Shown one piece after another: positions 52,470 to 60,822 of a stretch of DNA of 64,000 nt (positions are counted from its first letter, which is position 1; every line of letters begins with the position of its first letter). Made by a program: the position numbers and the translations under genes. This stretch comes from Acidobacteriota bacterium (lineage in GTDB: Bacteria; Acidobacteriota; Thermoanaerobaculia; Multivoradales; JAGPDF01), in NCBI GenBank assembly GCA_014584695.1, contig JACTMI010000028.1, positions 292,234 to 356,233 of the forward strand, read 5' to 3'. Below the pieces are notes generated by a model. It was not told where the DNA came from and searched no databases. It worked only from the letters and a program-made list of their open reading frames with translations.

Positions 52470-52705
52470 ATCGAAGCCTCCTCCTCGCCCACCTCGCCCT
52501 CGGGCTCGACCGGCTCGGGCTGCGGCATCGGACCGTAGTCCCAATCGATCAGCTCGGTCGAGATCTCCCTCATGGCCACCCGCGTCGGTTTGGTCACCGC
52601 CGTTTCGACCTTCGGTCGCGCGCCGCGCAGCAGTTGCTCCGCCCGCTTGGCCGCCACCAGGACGTAGCGGAAGGTGCTGTCGATTCTCTCCGGAATATGC
52701 TCCAT
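52466..52705 (-). CDS. rpoZ: RNA polymerase subunit omega
   Basis: A 79-residue protein. Its N-terminal half FRYVLVAAKRAEQLLRGARP carries the omega AxxRaxQL signature, and an acidic tail (PEPVEPEGEVGEEEA) follows. Omega aids assembly of the beta-prime subunit. The gmk-rpoZ-coaBC order is a widely conserved cluster. GGGAGAG lies just before the ATG at 52705. Confidence 0.93.
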   Translation of the reverse strand: MEHIPERIDSTFRYVLVAAKRAEQLLRGARPKVETAVTKPTRVAMREISTELIDWDYGPMPQPEPVEPEGEVGEEEASI

Positions 52706-52726
52706 CTCTCCCTCGATTCTGTCGGC

Positions 52727-53404
52727 TCAGCCTGGGTCACGCGGCGCGCGAGCTTCCGGGAAGGCCGCCAAGATGCTCTGAACCTGCCCGGCCATGCGCG
52801 CTCGACGGTGTCGCTTCTCGAGAATGATCGCAGCGAGCGCCTGACAGGCGCGCTCTGCACGATCATTGATAATAACATAGCGGTAACGATCGAACCTCTT
52901 GATTTCCCAGAGAGATACGGCCAGCCGCCGCGCGATCTCGTCGGCGTCGTCGAGGCCCCGGCCCCGCAAGCGGCGCTCCAAGTCCAGGTAGGAGGGCGGC
53001 AGGACGAAGATCGAATGCGCGTCCGGAAAGCGCGCCATCAGATGCTCGGCACCCTGGACGTCGAGGTCGAGGATCATGTCGATCCCGTCGGCGAGCGACG
53101 GCTCGACCGCCGCGATCGAGGTGCCGTAATACCGGCCGTGCACGACGGCCCACTCCAGAAAACCCCCGTCGGCGATCATCCGCTCGAAGGTCGCTTCGTC
53201 CACGAAGTGATAGTCCCGGCCGTCGACCTCGCCGGCTCGCGGGCGCCGCGTGGTGTGACTGATCGAGAAAGCCACGCCCCCGAACTGTGCCAGCGGCCCG
53301 GACATCATGGCCTGGATCAGCGTCGTCTTGCCGGCCCCGGAAGGCGCGGAGAGGATGAACAGCTCGCCGCGCGCGGGCGTGCTCGCGGCCGCGTCACTCG
53401 ACAT
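52727..53404 (-). CDS. gmk: Guanylate kinase
   Basis: The 225-residue enzyme phosphorylates GMP to GDP. The P-loop is SAPSGAGKTTL, the GMP-binding region SISHTTRRPRAGEVDGRDYHFV is followed by FLEWAVVHGRYYGTS, and DLDVQGAEHL is the Walker B-like strand. It has a normal gmk length plus a short basic C-terminal extension. The start overlaps the end of yicC by 11 bases. Confidence 0.97.
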   Translation of the reverse strand: MSSDAAASTPARGELFILSAPSGAGKTTLIQAMMSGPLAQFGGVAFSISHTTRRPRAGEVDGRDYHFVDEATFERMIADGGFLEWAVVHGRYYGTSIAAVEPSLADGIDMILDLDVQGAEHLMARFPDAHSIFVLPPSYLDLERRLRGRGLDDADEIARRLAVSLWEIKRFDRYRYVIINDRAERACQALAAIILEKRHRRARMAGQVQSILAAFPEARAPRDPG

Positions 53405-54269
53405 TTTGCACCTGTTCGCGCAGCTGCTCGCAGGCCCGCTTGGCCTCCAGCACGTCGCGGATCGACTCGAGGTCGCGCGCCTTGGCGCCGACGGTATTGA
53501 CCTCGCGGAAGAGCTCCTGCACCAGGAAGTCGAGTCGGCGCCCCACCGGTTCAGTCAGCGCGCTCAGCGCTTCGAACTGGGCGATGTGGGCGCCCAGCCG
53601 GTCGAGCTCCTCGCGCACGTCGCCACGATCGGTCGCCAGCGCTGCCTCCTGAGCAATCCGCTCCGGGGGCAGCTGAAGGCCGGTGACCAGCTCCGCCACG
53701 CGAGCCCTCAGGGTCTCGAAGGCCGCCGTCACCAACTGCTCCCGGCGAGAGACCAGGCGCGCGACGGCGGCCGCGAGGTCGGCGAGGGTCGATCCCAGTG
53801 CGGTGAGGATCCGTTCTCCTTCGAAGCGTCGAGCCGCGTCGGCCTGTGCCAGCGCCGACTCCACCAGGCGGTCGAGCAGCGCGAGCTCCTCTTCGGCCGC
53901 CGAGTCGATGCCCTCGGCCTGCACGACTCCCGGCAGCCGTAACAGGTCGCTTGGACTCCAGCGGGCCTCCACCAGGCCTTCGGCCACCAGGGGCTCGAAG
54001 GCTCGCTGCCAGGCGCGGGCCGCCGACAGATCGACCGCCGGCGGCGACGACGGGTCCGGTTTCGTGACGGCCGAGACCACCAGCTCGCAACGGCCGCGTG
54101 CGATGCCGCGCGCCAACCTCTCGCGCAGGATCTGGTCCCGCCCGCGCAGAGCCTCCGGAAGCCGCAGCACCAGATCGAGATGGCGCCCGTTCAGGGTCTG
54201 CAGCGTCACGCTCAGGCGGCGTCGCGGGGTCTCATCGGCCGCATGGCCGTAGCCCGTCATGCTCTTCAT
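53394..54269 (-). CDS. yicC: YicC-family endoribonuclease-like protein
   Basis: A 291-residue YicC/YloC protein. It starts MKSMTGYGHA, has TLNGRHLDLVLRLP and ends with the DUF1732 block GRRLDFLVQELFREVNTVGAKARDLESI. E. coli YicC has been linked to RNA turnover. Its usual neighbour gmk follows. The ATG overlaps the stop of the acyltransferase gene upstream (ATGA). Confidence 0.95.
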   Translation of the reverse strand: MKSMTGYGHAADETPRRRLSVTLQTLNGRHLDLVLRLPEALRGRDQILRERLARGIARGRCELVVSAVTKPDPSSPPAVDLSAARAWQRAFEPLVAEGLVEARWSPSDLLRLPGVVQAEGIDSAAEEELALLDRLVESALAQADAARRFEGERILTALGSTLADLAAAVARLVSRREQLVTAAFETLRARVAELVTGLQLPPERIAQEAALATDRGDVREELDRLGAHIAQFEALSALTEPVGRRLDFLVQELFREVNTVGAKARDLESIRDVLEAKRACEQLREQVQNVE

Positions 54270-54928
54270 TCGCCGGCCCCCCTCCCTGCCAGGTCATCCG
54301 CCCGCCGCTCGAGGGCATCGAGTGCCGACTCGAGCCGCGGTGCCCAGTTCGCGGCGTCGCGGGCATCCGGAATCTCGATCGGGTCGCCATAGACCACTTC
54401 GACGTGCGCTCCCGGGAGCGGCAGGAGCAGCTCGTCCCAGGTTGGCAGTGCCCGCTGGCGGGTCGCCGCGAGCGAAACCGGGAGGATCGGGAGGCCCGCC
54501 ATCGCGGCGGCGAAGAGGACGCCGGGCTGGACCTTGCGCGCCGGTCCACGCGGGCCGTCGGGAGTGAACCCGAGATCCGAGCCCGCGCGCGCGGCGCGCA
54601 CGATCTCCCGCAGCCCCGCCACCGCGCCCCGCGTGGTCGAGCCGCGCACCGTCGAGATGCCGAGCCGGCGAAGCGCCTGGACCATGATTTCACCGTCTCG
54701 CGAACGGCTGCTCATCACGGTCATTCGATCCCCCCGGTAAGCGTAGCGCATCAGCAGGAGGTGCCGATGCCAGAAGGCGAGCACGAAACGGCGGCGAGTC
54801 GCCTCCCAGGACCGGATCGTCGCATCGTCGTGGTAGCGGATCCGCACCGTGCGACGCAGCAGCCGGATGAAGCCCGCGGCGAGCGCGCCCAACAGCCGTT
54901 CCCGGACCGCCGGGGTCGATCCCGCCAC
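54266..54928 (-). CDS. Lysophospholipid acyltransferase-like protein (DUF374)
   Basis: A 220-residue protein. The acyltransferase motif FWHRHLLLMR replaces the usual HX4D context of DUF374 proteins. It continues with MSSRSRDGEIM, the RGSTTRGAVAGLREIV helix and the substrate loop FTPDGPRGPARKVQPGV. Members act on lipid A or related lipids. Its position between msbA and yicC, near lpxB, supports an outer-membrane lipid role. The GTG start at 54928 follows the msbA stop by 4 bases, with AGGAG upstream. Confidence 0.87.
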   Translation of the reverse strand: MAGSTPAVRERLLGALAAGFIRLLRRTVRIRYHDDATIRSWEATRRRFVLAFWHRHLLLMRYAYRGDRMTVMSSRSRDGEIMVQALRRLGISTVRGSTTRGAVAGLREIVRAARAGSDLGFTPDGPRGPARKVQPGVLFAAAMAGLPILPVSLAATRQRALPTWDELLLPLPGAHVEVVYGDPIEIPDARDAANWAPRLESALDALERRADDLAGRGAGE

Positions 54929-54932
54929 CGAC

Positions 54933-56846
54933 TCACTCCTGGAACTGGAGATCGTGGAGGCGACGGTAGACGCCGTCGCGGGCCAGCAGCTCGTCGTGGC
55001 GGCCCTCCTCGACCAGCCGCCCCTGCTCGATCACGAAGATGCGGTCCGCTCGCGCGACGGTCGACAGGCGGTGCGCCACCACCAGCGTCGTCCGGTCGCG
55101 CATGAGGTTCGAGAGCGCCTTCTGGACGAGCGCCTCCGACTCGGTGTCGAGCTGGGAGGTGGCTTCGTCGAGGATCAGAATCGGTGCGTCCTTGAGCAGC
55201 GCCCGCGCGATCGCGATCCGCTGTCGCTGCCCACCCGAGAGGCGAAGCCCGCCCTCGCCGACGATCGTCTCGAAGCCCTCCGGCATCTCCTCGATGAACT
55301 CCTCGGCGAAGGCTGCGCGCGCGGCCTCGCGCACGCGCTCGAGCGGCAGGTCGGCCCGGCCGTAAGCGATGTTGTTCCGGACCGTGTCGTTGAAGAGCGT
55401 AGTCTCCTGGGTCACCAGGCCGATCTGGGCACGCAAGGAACCCAACTCGAGGTCTCGGATGTCGATCCCGTCGACGGTGATCCGCCCCGCCGTGACGTCG
55501 AAGAAACGCGGCAGGAGATGGGTCAAGGTGGTCTTGCCGCCCCCCGAGGGGCCGACGAACGCCACCACGTCGCCCCGCCGGATCTCGAGATCGATGCCCC
55601 GCAGCACCTCCCTGTGGTCGTAGGCGAAGTGCACGTCCTCGTAGCGGATGGCGTGCGTGAACCCGGGGAGAGCGCGCGCGCCCGGACGGTCGACGATCTC
55701 GATCGGCTGTTCCATCAGGTGGCGCAGGCGCTGGCCAGCGGCGAGCGACTGTTGCACCACCAGATTCGCCTTGTTGAGCTTCCGGATCGGATCGTAGAGC
55801 ATGTAGAGGTTGACCAGGAAAGCGACCAGCGTCGGCGCATCCATCGTCTGCGCCTGAACGGCACGCCCGGCGAAGACCAGAAAAGCGCCGGCACCGATCA
55901 CGCCCAGGGTCTCGACCACCGGGCTCGAGAGGTTCGAGATCATCTGCCCGCGCAGATTCGCGCGCAGGTGGCGGCGCGTCGCCTCGCGGAAACGAGTCAG
56001 CTCGAAGGGCTCCATGCCGAAGGACTTGACCACGCGGTGCCCGCGCGCCGCCTCGGAGACCAGGTTGGCGAGGTCCGCGGTGCGCTCCTGCGCGCGATGG
56101 CTGGTTCGTCGCATGCCTTTGGAGAAACGAACGATCGGATAGAGCACCGCCGGCGCCACGATCAAGCAGAAGAGCGCGAGCCGGAAGTGGATCGAGAACA
56201 GCAAGGCGAGCAGCGCCACCAAGGTGACCGACTGTTGCACCAGGTCGACCAGCCGCGTCGAGATCGCCGACTGCAGGACACCGACGTCGTGGACGACGCG
56301 ACTCACCAGCTCGCCCGACGGATGCTCGGCGTGGAAGCGACTCGACTGCGCCAGTGTCCGCGAGTAGAGCTCGTTGCGGAGGTCGGTGGTGGCGCCGAAG
56401 CCGACCTTCTGGAAGGCGTAGCCGTTGAGGAAATCGGCCGCGCTGCGGAACACGAAGACCACGACGAAGAGCGCCGGGACGAAGTAGACGGCCTCGGCCG
56501 GCCCGACTCCGAGGCCCTCTTTGAGATTCTCGTAGCCCTGGTTGAACCAGCGGTCCAGGAACTTCCTGACCCGTTTGCCCGCCGCCATGGCACCCGCTGG
56601 AGAGGCGGCTTCGGTGGCTTCCTCGACCGCGGCTGGCGGCTCCTCGTCGGGAGCCACGACCAGGCGCGAGACCTGCGCCGGCAGCTCCTCTCCCTCCGCA
56701 TACCCGAGCACTTCACCGAAGATCGCTTGCACGAGCGGGATGAGCAGAATCGTGGCGGCGGCGTAGAGCAGCGTCGCGCCGACCGCCAGGGTCGCCCACG
56801 GCCAGTAGGGCCGCAGGTACCGGAAGACGAAGCGAAGCAGCTTCAA
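54933..56846 (-). CDS. msbA: MsbA-like lipid A/lipid ABC exporter (fused permease-ATPase)
   Basis: A 637-residue ABC half-transporter. Six membrane segments are interrupted by an unusually long first periplasmic loop (~residues 45-125, with an Ala/Glu-rich stretch). The C-terminal ATPase has Walker A GPSGGGKTT, the signature [15 protein letters not shown], Walker B ILILDEATSQLD and the H-loop VAHRLSTV. It is likely to flip lipid A-core. The TTG at 56846 overlaps the lpxB stop as TTGA and has GGAG 7 bases upstream. Confidence 0.92.
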   Translation of the reverse strand: MKLLRFVFRYLRPYWPWATLAVGATLLYAAATILLIPLVQAIFGEVLGYAEGEELPAQVSRLVVAPDEEPPAAVEEATEAASPAGAMAAGKRVRKFLDRWFNQGYENLKEGLGVGPAEAVYFVPALFVVVFVFRSAADFLNGYAFQKVGFGATTDLRNELYSRTLAQSSRFHAEHPSGELVSRVVHDVGVLQSAISTRLVDLVQQSVTLVALLALLFSIHFRLALFCLIVAPAVLYPIVRFSKGMRRTSHRAQERTADLANLVSEAARGHRVVKSFGMEPFELTRFREATRRHLRANLRGQMISNLSSPVVETLGVIGAGAFLVFAGRAVQAQTMDAPTLVAFLVNLYMLYDPIRKLNKANLVVQQSLAAGQRLRHLMEQPIEIVDRPGARALPGFTHAIRYEDVHFAYDHREVLRGIDLEIRRGDVVAFVGPSGGGKTTLTHLLPRFFDVTAGRITVDGIDIRDLELGSLRAQIGLVTQETTLFNDTVRNNIAYGRADLPLERVREAARAAFAEEFIEEMPEGFETIVGEGGLRLSGGQRQRIAIARALLKDAPILILDEATSQLDTESEALVQKALSNLMRDRTTLVVAHRLSTVARADRIFVIEQGRLVEEGRHDELLARDGVYRRLHDLQFQE

Positions 56847-57991
56847 GCCCCGACTCCGGCGCTCGCCAGCACGGCGGCGACCTCCGCGGCCGCTCGCTCC
56901 GACGCTCCAGGAGCGCCGAGGCGCCCGCGCAGGTTCGCGAGCTCGGACCGCATCGCGTCGATCGCCTTGCGGTCCGTCAACAGCGAGTGAGCCACCGCTC
57001 CGATCCGATCCGCGGTCGCCTCGCGCTGGAGCAGCTCCGGCACCGCCCGCCGCTCCAGCACCAGATTGACCAGGCTGAAATACGGCACCCGGACCAGAAC
57101 TCGCGCCAGGCGATAGGTCAGTGGCGCGAGCCGGTAGGCGACGATCATCGGCGTGCCGAGCAGTCCCGTCTCCAGGGTAGCGGTTCCGGAAGCGCAGATC
57201 GCCAAGTGACTCTCCGCGACCGCGCGCATGCGGTCCGCAGTCACGATTTCGGCCTCCAAGCCCGCCGCCTTCGCGGCGACCTCGAGCTCGCCCCGTTCCA
57301 GTGAGGGCGCTTGGACGATACCGACCTCGATCGGGAGCCGGTCCGCCAGCTGCTTCGCCGCCCCGGCCAGCGCGGGCATCAGGGCGCGAACCTCGCTGCG
57401 GCGGGAGCCCGGCAGCAGCGCGATCCGGAAGCGCTCCGGTAGACGCCCGGCGGGAAGCTCCGCCCAGCCACCTTCGAGCTGCGGCACCTCGTCCACCAGC
57501 GGATGGCCGACGTGCGTCACCGCGACCCGGTGGCGCCGGTAGAAGTCGACCTCGAAAGGAAAGAGCACCAGCATCCTGCTGACGTTCTCCGCGATCGTCC
57601 TCACCCGCCCGCGGCGCCACGCCCAGAGCTGCGGGCTGACGTAATAGACCACCGGCACGCCGCGCCAGGCAAGCTCCCGCGCGAGGCGCAGGTTGAAGTC
57701 CGGGAAGTCGATCAGGACCGCGGCGCGAGGTCGGCGCTGCTCGACCTCGGTCAGCAGCCGCGCGAAGATCTCTCGCGCGCGCGGCAGCACCGAGAGAACT
57801 TCCAGCAGGCCGACCACCGAGATCTCCCGACTGTCCGCCACCCGCTCCATCCCGGCGCCGGCCAGCTCGTCCGAGCCGAGCCCGAAGCTGCGCAGGTCGG
57901 GCAGGCGGCGCCGGAGCGCCGCGAGCAGCCGCGCGCCGTGCAGATCGCCCGAAGCCTCACCCGCGACCACCAGCAGGTCGCCGGAGGTCAT
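56843..57991 (-). CDS. lpxB: Lipid-A-disaccharide synthase
   Basis: The 382-residue enzyme is a glycosyltransferase (GT19) joining UDP-diacylglucosamine and lipid X. The start has VVAGEASGDLHGARL, and the body contains LIDFPDFNLRLAR, YYVSPQLWAWRRGRVRTI, VGHPLVDE, LLPGSRRSEV and ASGTATLETGLLGTPMIVAY. These are hallmark LpxB motifs. The cell therefore makes lipid A. It is followed by msbA and overlaps the preceding small gene (ATGA). Confidence 0.97.
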   Translation of the reverse strand: MTSGDLLVVAGEASGDLHGARLLAALRRRLPDLRSFGLGSDELAGAGMERVADSREISVVGLLEVLSVLPRAREIFARLLTEVEQRRPRAAVLIDFPDFNLRLARELAWRGVPVVYYVSPQLWAWRRGRVRTIAENVSRMLVLFPFEVDFYRRHRVAVTHVGHPLVDEVPQLEGGWAELPAGRLPERFRIALLPGSRRSEVRALMPALAGAAKQLADRLPIEVGIVQAPSLERGELEVAAKAAGLEAEIVTADRMRAVAESHLAICASGTATLETGLLGTPMIVAYRLAPLTYRLARVLVRVPYFSLVNLVLERRAVPELLQREATADRIGAVAHSLLTDRKAIDAMRSELANLRGRLGAPGASERAAAEVAAVLASAGVGA

Positions 57992-58179
57992 GGGATCGGT
58001 GCCGGAGGACCCGAGGGAAAGAAGTACATCAGCCAGCCGAGGAGGATCGCGCCGACCATCAGCCCGCCGAAGATCTGGGCGAAGAGCTTGATCTGCGCTC
58101 GTCGCTCCCGGCGCCAGAGCGCGGCGAAGAACAGGGCGAGCAGGAAGGCGTACAGAGTCATCGCTGCCAGGTGACTCAC
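57988..58179 (-). CDS. Small two-helix membrane protein
   Basis: A 63-residue protein. Two hydrophobic stretches (AMTLYAFLLALFFAALW and FGGLMVGAILLGWLMYFF) are separated by a basic turn (RRERRAQIK), so both ends probably lie on the same side. I do not recognise a family. GTG 58179 has GGAG 7 bases upstream within the end of the previous gene, and the stop overlaps lpxB. Tight coupling suggests a role with the neighbouring envelope genes. Confidence 0.65.
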   Translation of the reverse strand: MSHLAAMTLYAFLLALFFAALWRRERRAQIKLFAQIFGGLMVGAILLGWLMYFFPSGPPAPIP

Positions 58180-58183
58180 CGGA

Positions 58184-58576
58184 TCACTCCTTGCGGCCCG
58201 TGGCGATGTCCCAGACGTCGAGGACCAGCAACAGATTCATGAGGCCCGCGGAGAGCAGGAAGATGGTGCCGTACTCGTACGTCGCGGCCTCGGCGACACC
58301 CTCGTAGCCGAAGCCGAAGCGGAGCACGAAATAGGGCAAGCCCATCGCCATCGAGCCCAGGGTGGCGAGAATCGACAGCGGCTGCCCGGGCACGACCTGG
58401 AAGAGGTTGCCGCTCAACAAGTAGCCGGTCGTCACGGCGCCGGCGACGACGGCCAGGAAGATCGCGCCGCGGCCTCGCCGGCCGAGGGCGAAGTGGCCGC
58501 TCGAGGGCACTAGCCAGGCGGCGAGGCAAAGCAGCGTCGCCCGCCACGGGAACTTCGCGGTCGCGGCCTCGGTCAC
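58184..58576 (-). CDS. Hypothetical membrane protein
   Basis: A 130-residue protein with three to four hydrophobic segments (LLCLAAWLVPSSGHFALG, AIFLAVVAGAVTTGYLL, ILATLGSMAMGLPYFVLR and IFLLSAGLMNLLLVLDV). The first resembles the Pro/Gly-rich start of small TM2-like proteins, but no firm family assignment is possible. GTG 58576 is the start. The gene lies 4 bases after the HU-like gene and 4 bases before the two-helix protein. Confidence 0.65.
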   Translation of the reverse strand: MTEAATAKFPWRATLLCLAAWLVPSSGHFALGRRGRGAIFLAVVAGAVTTGYLLSGNLFQVVPGQPLSILATLGSMAMGLPYFVLRFGFGYEGVAEAATYEYGTIFLLSAGLMNLLLVLDVWDIATGRKE

Positions 58577-58580
58577 GGGT

Positions 58581-58883
58581 TCAATCGGACGACCGGTTGA
58601 GCTGCTCTTTCAGCTCCTTGCCCGGCTTGAAGTAGGGAATCCGCTTGGGCGGCACGTCGACTCGCTCGCCGGTCTTGGGATTGCGGCCGACGCGCGCGCC
58701 GCGGCTGCGGATGCGAAAACTGCCGAAACCCCGCAACTCGATCTTCCTGCCGCCGCGAAGCGAATCCACGATGGTCAAGAAGACCGTGTTCACGATCTCT
58801 TCCGCCTGCTTCTTGGTGAGCTGGGTGACCCGAGCCACCTCTTCGACCAGTTCGGCTTTGGTCAGACCGTCGCTCGTCGCCAA
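58581..58883 (-). CDS. HU/IHF-family DNA-binding protein
   Basis: A 100-residue bacterial histone-like protein. LTKAELVEEVARVTQLTKKQAEEIV forms the helical base, KIELRGFGSFRIRSRGARVGRNPKTGE the DNA-binding arms, and VPPKRIPYFKPGKELKEQL the C-terminus. The sequence is closer to IHF-beta/HU of an rpsA-ihfB type arrangement, as it directly follows rpsA. The start is TTG 58883 with GAGGGG upstream. Confidence 0.93.
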   Translation of the reverse strand: MATSDGLTKAELVEEVARVTQLTKKQAEEIVNTVFLTIVDSLRGGRKIELRGFGSFRIRSRGARVGRNPKTGERVDVPPKRIPYFKPGKELKEQLNRSSD

Positions 58884-58913
58884 TTGAGGACCCCTCGCAG
58901 GATAACGGCAGAC

Positions 58914-58950
58914 TCCCCGCGCGGCACGCCCCGGCGCGCCGCGCGGAGCT
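58914..58950 (-). terminator. GC-rich hairpin between rpsA and the HU-like gene
   Basis: CCGCGCGGC (58917-58925) pairs perfectly with GCCGCGCGG (58938-58946) across a 12-base loop, and the stem can extend with a small bulge. It starts 8 bases after the rpsA stop. No T-tract follows on the - strand, so it may slow rather than end transcription, or stabilise the rpsA mRNA. Confidence 0.35.
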
Positions 58951-58957
58951 CCCGGTC

Positions 58958-60694
58958 TCAGTTCCCCTCGCCCTCGTCGGCCGTACCTTCCGGCGTCTCC
59001 TCGCCCGCCTCGGGAACCACCTCGATCGGCCGGGCGGCGGCTTCGAGCTCGGCGATCTCTTCGGCGCTCGGCTGCGTCACGCCGCGCAGCGTGAGGCCGA
59101 CCTTGCGGTCGTCCTCCTCGATGCGCAGGATGCGTGCCCGCACCCAGTCACCACCGTGATAGTGGTCGGCGAGCTTGCCGCCCGCGAAATCGATCTCACT
59201 GATGTGCGCGAGACCTTCCAGCCCGTCGTAGATGTCGATGAAGAGGCCGAAATCGGTGACGTTCACGACCCGCCCGGTGACCACGTCGCCGACGCGATTG
59301 GCCTCCACGAAGTCCTGCCACTCGTTGGGCAGGAACTCCTTGATCGACAACGACACGCGCTGGTTCTCGACGTCGATGTTGGTGATGCGGGCGCGGACCG
59401 TGTCGCCCTTCTTCAGCACTTCGCTCGGGTGCTTGATCCGCTTGGTCCAGGACATGTCGGAAACGTGGACCAGGCCGTCGATCTCTTCGGTGATCTCGAT
59501 GAAGGCACCGAACTCGGTCAGATTGCGGACCTTGCCCTCGATGATCGAGCCCATCGGGAAGTGATGGCCGAGGTCCTCCCACGGATTGCGCTCGGTCTGG
59601 CGCAGGGAGAGGCTGATGCGGCGCTGCTGCAGGTCGAGCTCGGTGACGATGGCGTCGAGCTCCTGGCCGACGGTGAGGATCTTGGACGGGTTGACGACCT
59701 TCTTCGTCCAGGACATCTCGCTGACGTGCACCAACCCCTCGACGCCCTCCTCCAGCTCGACGAAAGCGCCGTAGTCGACCAGGGAGACCACCTTGCCGTG
59801 CACGCGCGACCCGACCGGGTACTTCTTGTCGACCAGCCCCCAGGGATCCTCGCCGCGCTGCTTGTACCCGAGCGAAACGCGCTCCGTCTCGCGGTCGAAC
59901 TTGAGCACCACGACGTCGACTTCGTCGCCGATCGAGAAATGCTCGGACGGGTGGTTGACCCGGCCCCACGAAATGTCGGTGATGTGGAGCAGACCGTCGA
60001 TGCCGCCGAGGTCGATGAAGACGCCGTAGTCGGTGATGTTCTTGACCACGCCCTTCATCAGGACGCCTTCCTGCAGCTTCTCGAGCGTCTCGGCCTTCTT
60101 CTGCTCGTACTCCTTCTCGAGCACCGCCTTGCGCGACAGCACGATGTTGTTGCGACGCCGGTCCAGGCTGATGACCTTGAACTCGAGCTCGCGGCCGCGC
60201 AGCGTTTCCAGGTTCTTGACCGGCTTGATGTCGGCGAGGCTGCCGGGCAGGAAGGCGCGCACGCCCACGTCCACCGTCAAGCCGCCCTTGATCCGCTCGA
60301 TGACGCGGCCCTTGATGACGCGGCCCTCCTTGAAGCTCTGCTCCACGTCGGCCCAGACGCGCATCCGCTCCGCTTTGGAGTAGGAGAGCAGCACATGTCC
60401 CTCGACGTCCTCGGTGCGCTCGAGCAGCACCTCGACCTCGTCACCCACCTGGACGTTGACCTTGCCTTCGACGTCCTTGAACTCCTCCGCCGGGATCAGC
60501 CCTTCGGACTTGTAGCCGACATCGACCACCACCGAATCGCCGCTCATCGACACGATCCGGCCCCGGACGATCTCGCCCTCGGTGAGATTGCGCAGGCTCT
60601 CGTCGTACAGCGCGACGAACTGCTCGTAGGCCTTCTGGTCCTCGGCGCTCGTCGTCTCCTCGAGATCCGCGCGCTCCTTGTCAGTCGATACCAT
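58958..60694 (-). CDS. rpsA: 30S ribosomal protein S1
   Basis: A 578-residue protein with six S1 RNA-binding repeats, e.g. GEIVRGRIVSMSGDSVVVDVG, KGVVKNITDYGVFIDLGGI, HGKVVSLVDYGAFVELEEG, EGKVRNLTEFGAFIEIT and TGRVVNVTDFGLFIDIYDG, plus an acidic tail. It helps mRNA binding to 30S subunits. AAGGAGG precedes the ATG by 11 bases. The 128-base leader holds a CAGGC-TCCG-GCCTG stem. The rpsA gene after cmk in many genomes is here separated by queG and a leucine dehydrogenase. Confidence 0.97.
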   Translation of the reverse strand: MVSTDKERADLEETTSAEDQKAYEQFVALYDESLRNLTEGEIVRGRIVSMSGDSVVVDVGYKSEGLIPAEEFKDVEGKVNVQVGDEVEVLLERTEDVEGHVLLSYSKAERMRVWADVEQSFKEGRVIKGRVIERIKGGLTVDVGVRAFLPGSLADIKPVKNLETLRGRELEFKVISLDRRRNNIVLSRKAVLEKEYEQKKAETLEKLQEGVLMKGVVKNITDYGVFIDLGGIDGLLHITDISWGRVNHPSEHFSIGDEVDVVVLKFDRETERVSLGYKQRGEDPWGLVDKKYPVGSRVHGKVVSLVDYGAFVELEEGVEGLVHVSEMSWTKKVVNPSKILTVGQELDAIVTELDLQQRRISLSLRQTERNPWEDLGHHFPMGSIIEGKVRNLTEFGAFIEITEEIDGLVHVSDMSWTKRIKHPSEVLKKGDTVRARITNIDVENQRVSLSIKEFLPNEWQDFVEANRVGDVVTGRVVNVTDFGLFIDIYDGLEGLAHISEIDFAGGKLADHYHGGDWVRARILRIEEDDRKVGLTLRGVTQPSAEEIAELEAAARPIEVVPEAGEETPEGTADEGEGN

Positions 60695-60822
60695 GAACCG
60701 GACGTCCTCCTTGGCTAGATTTTTCTCAGGCCGGAGCCTGGGGCACCCTGTGGGGGGGTTACCGAGATTCGTCCGCTGCGAAACCCGGGAGCCGCAAGTC
60801 TATGCAGAACGGCCACTTGGCG

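Noticed and set aside
60720..60760. Hairpin CAGGC-TCCG-GCCTG in the rpsA leader as a terminator
   Set aside because: On the - strand it is followed by an A-rich run, and on the + strand the T-run precedes the stem, so it is not an intrinsic terminator in either direction.
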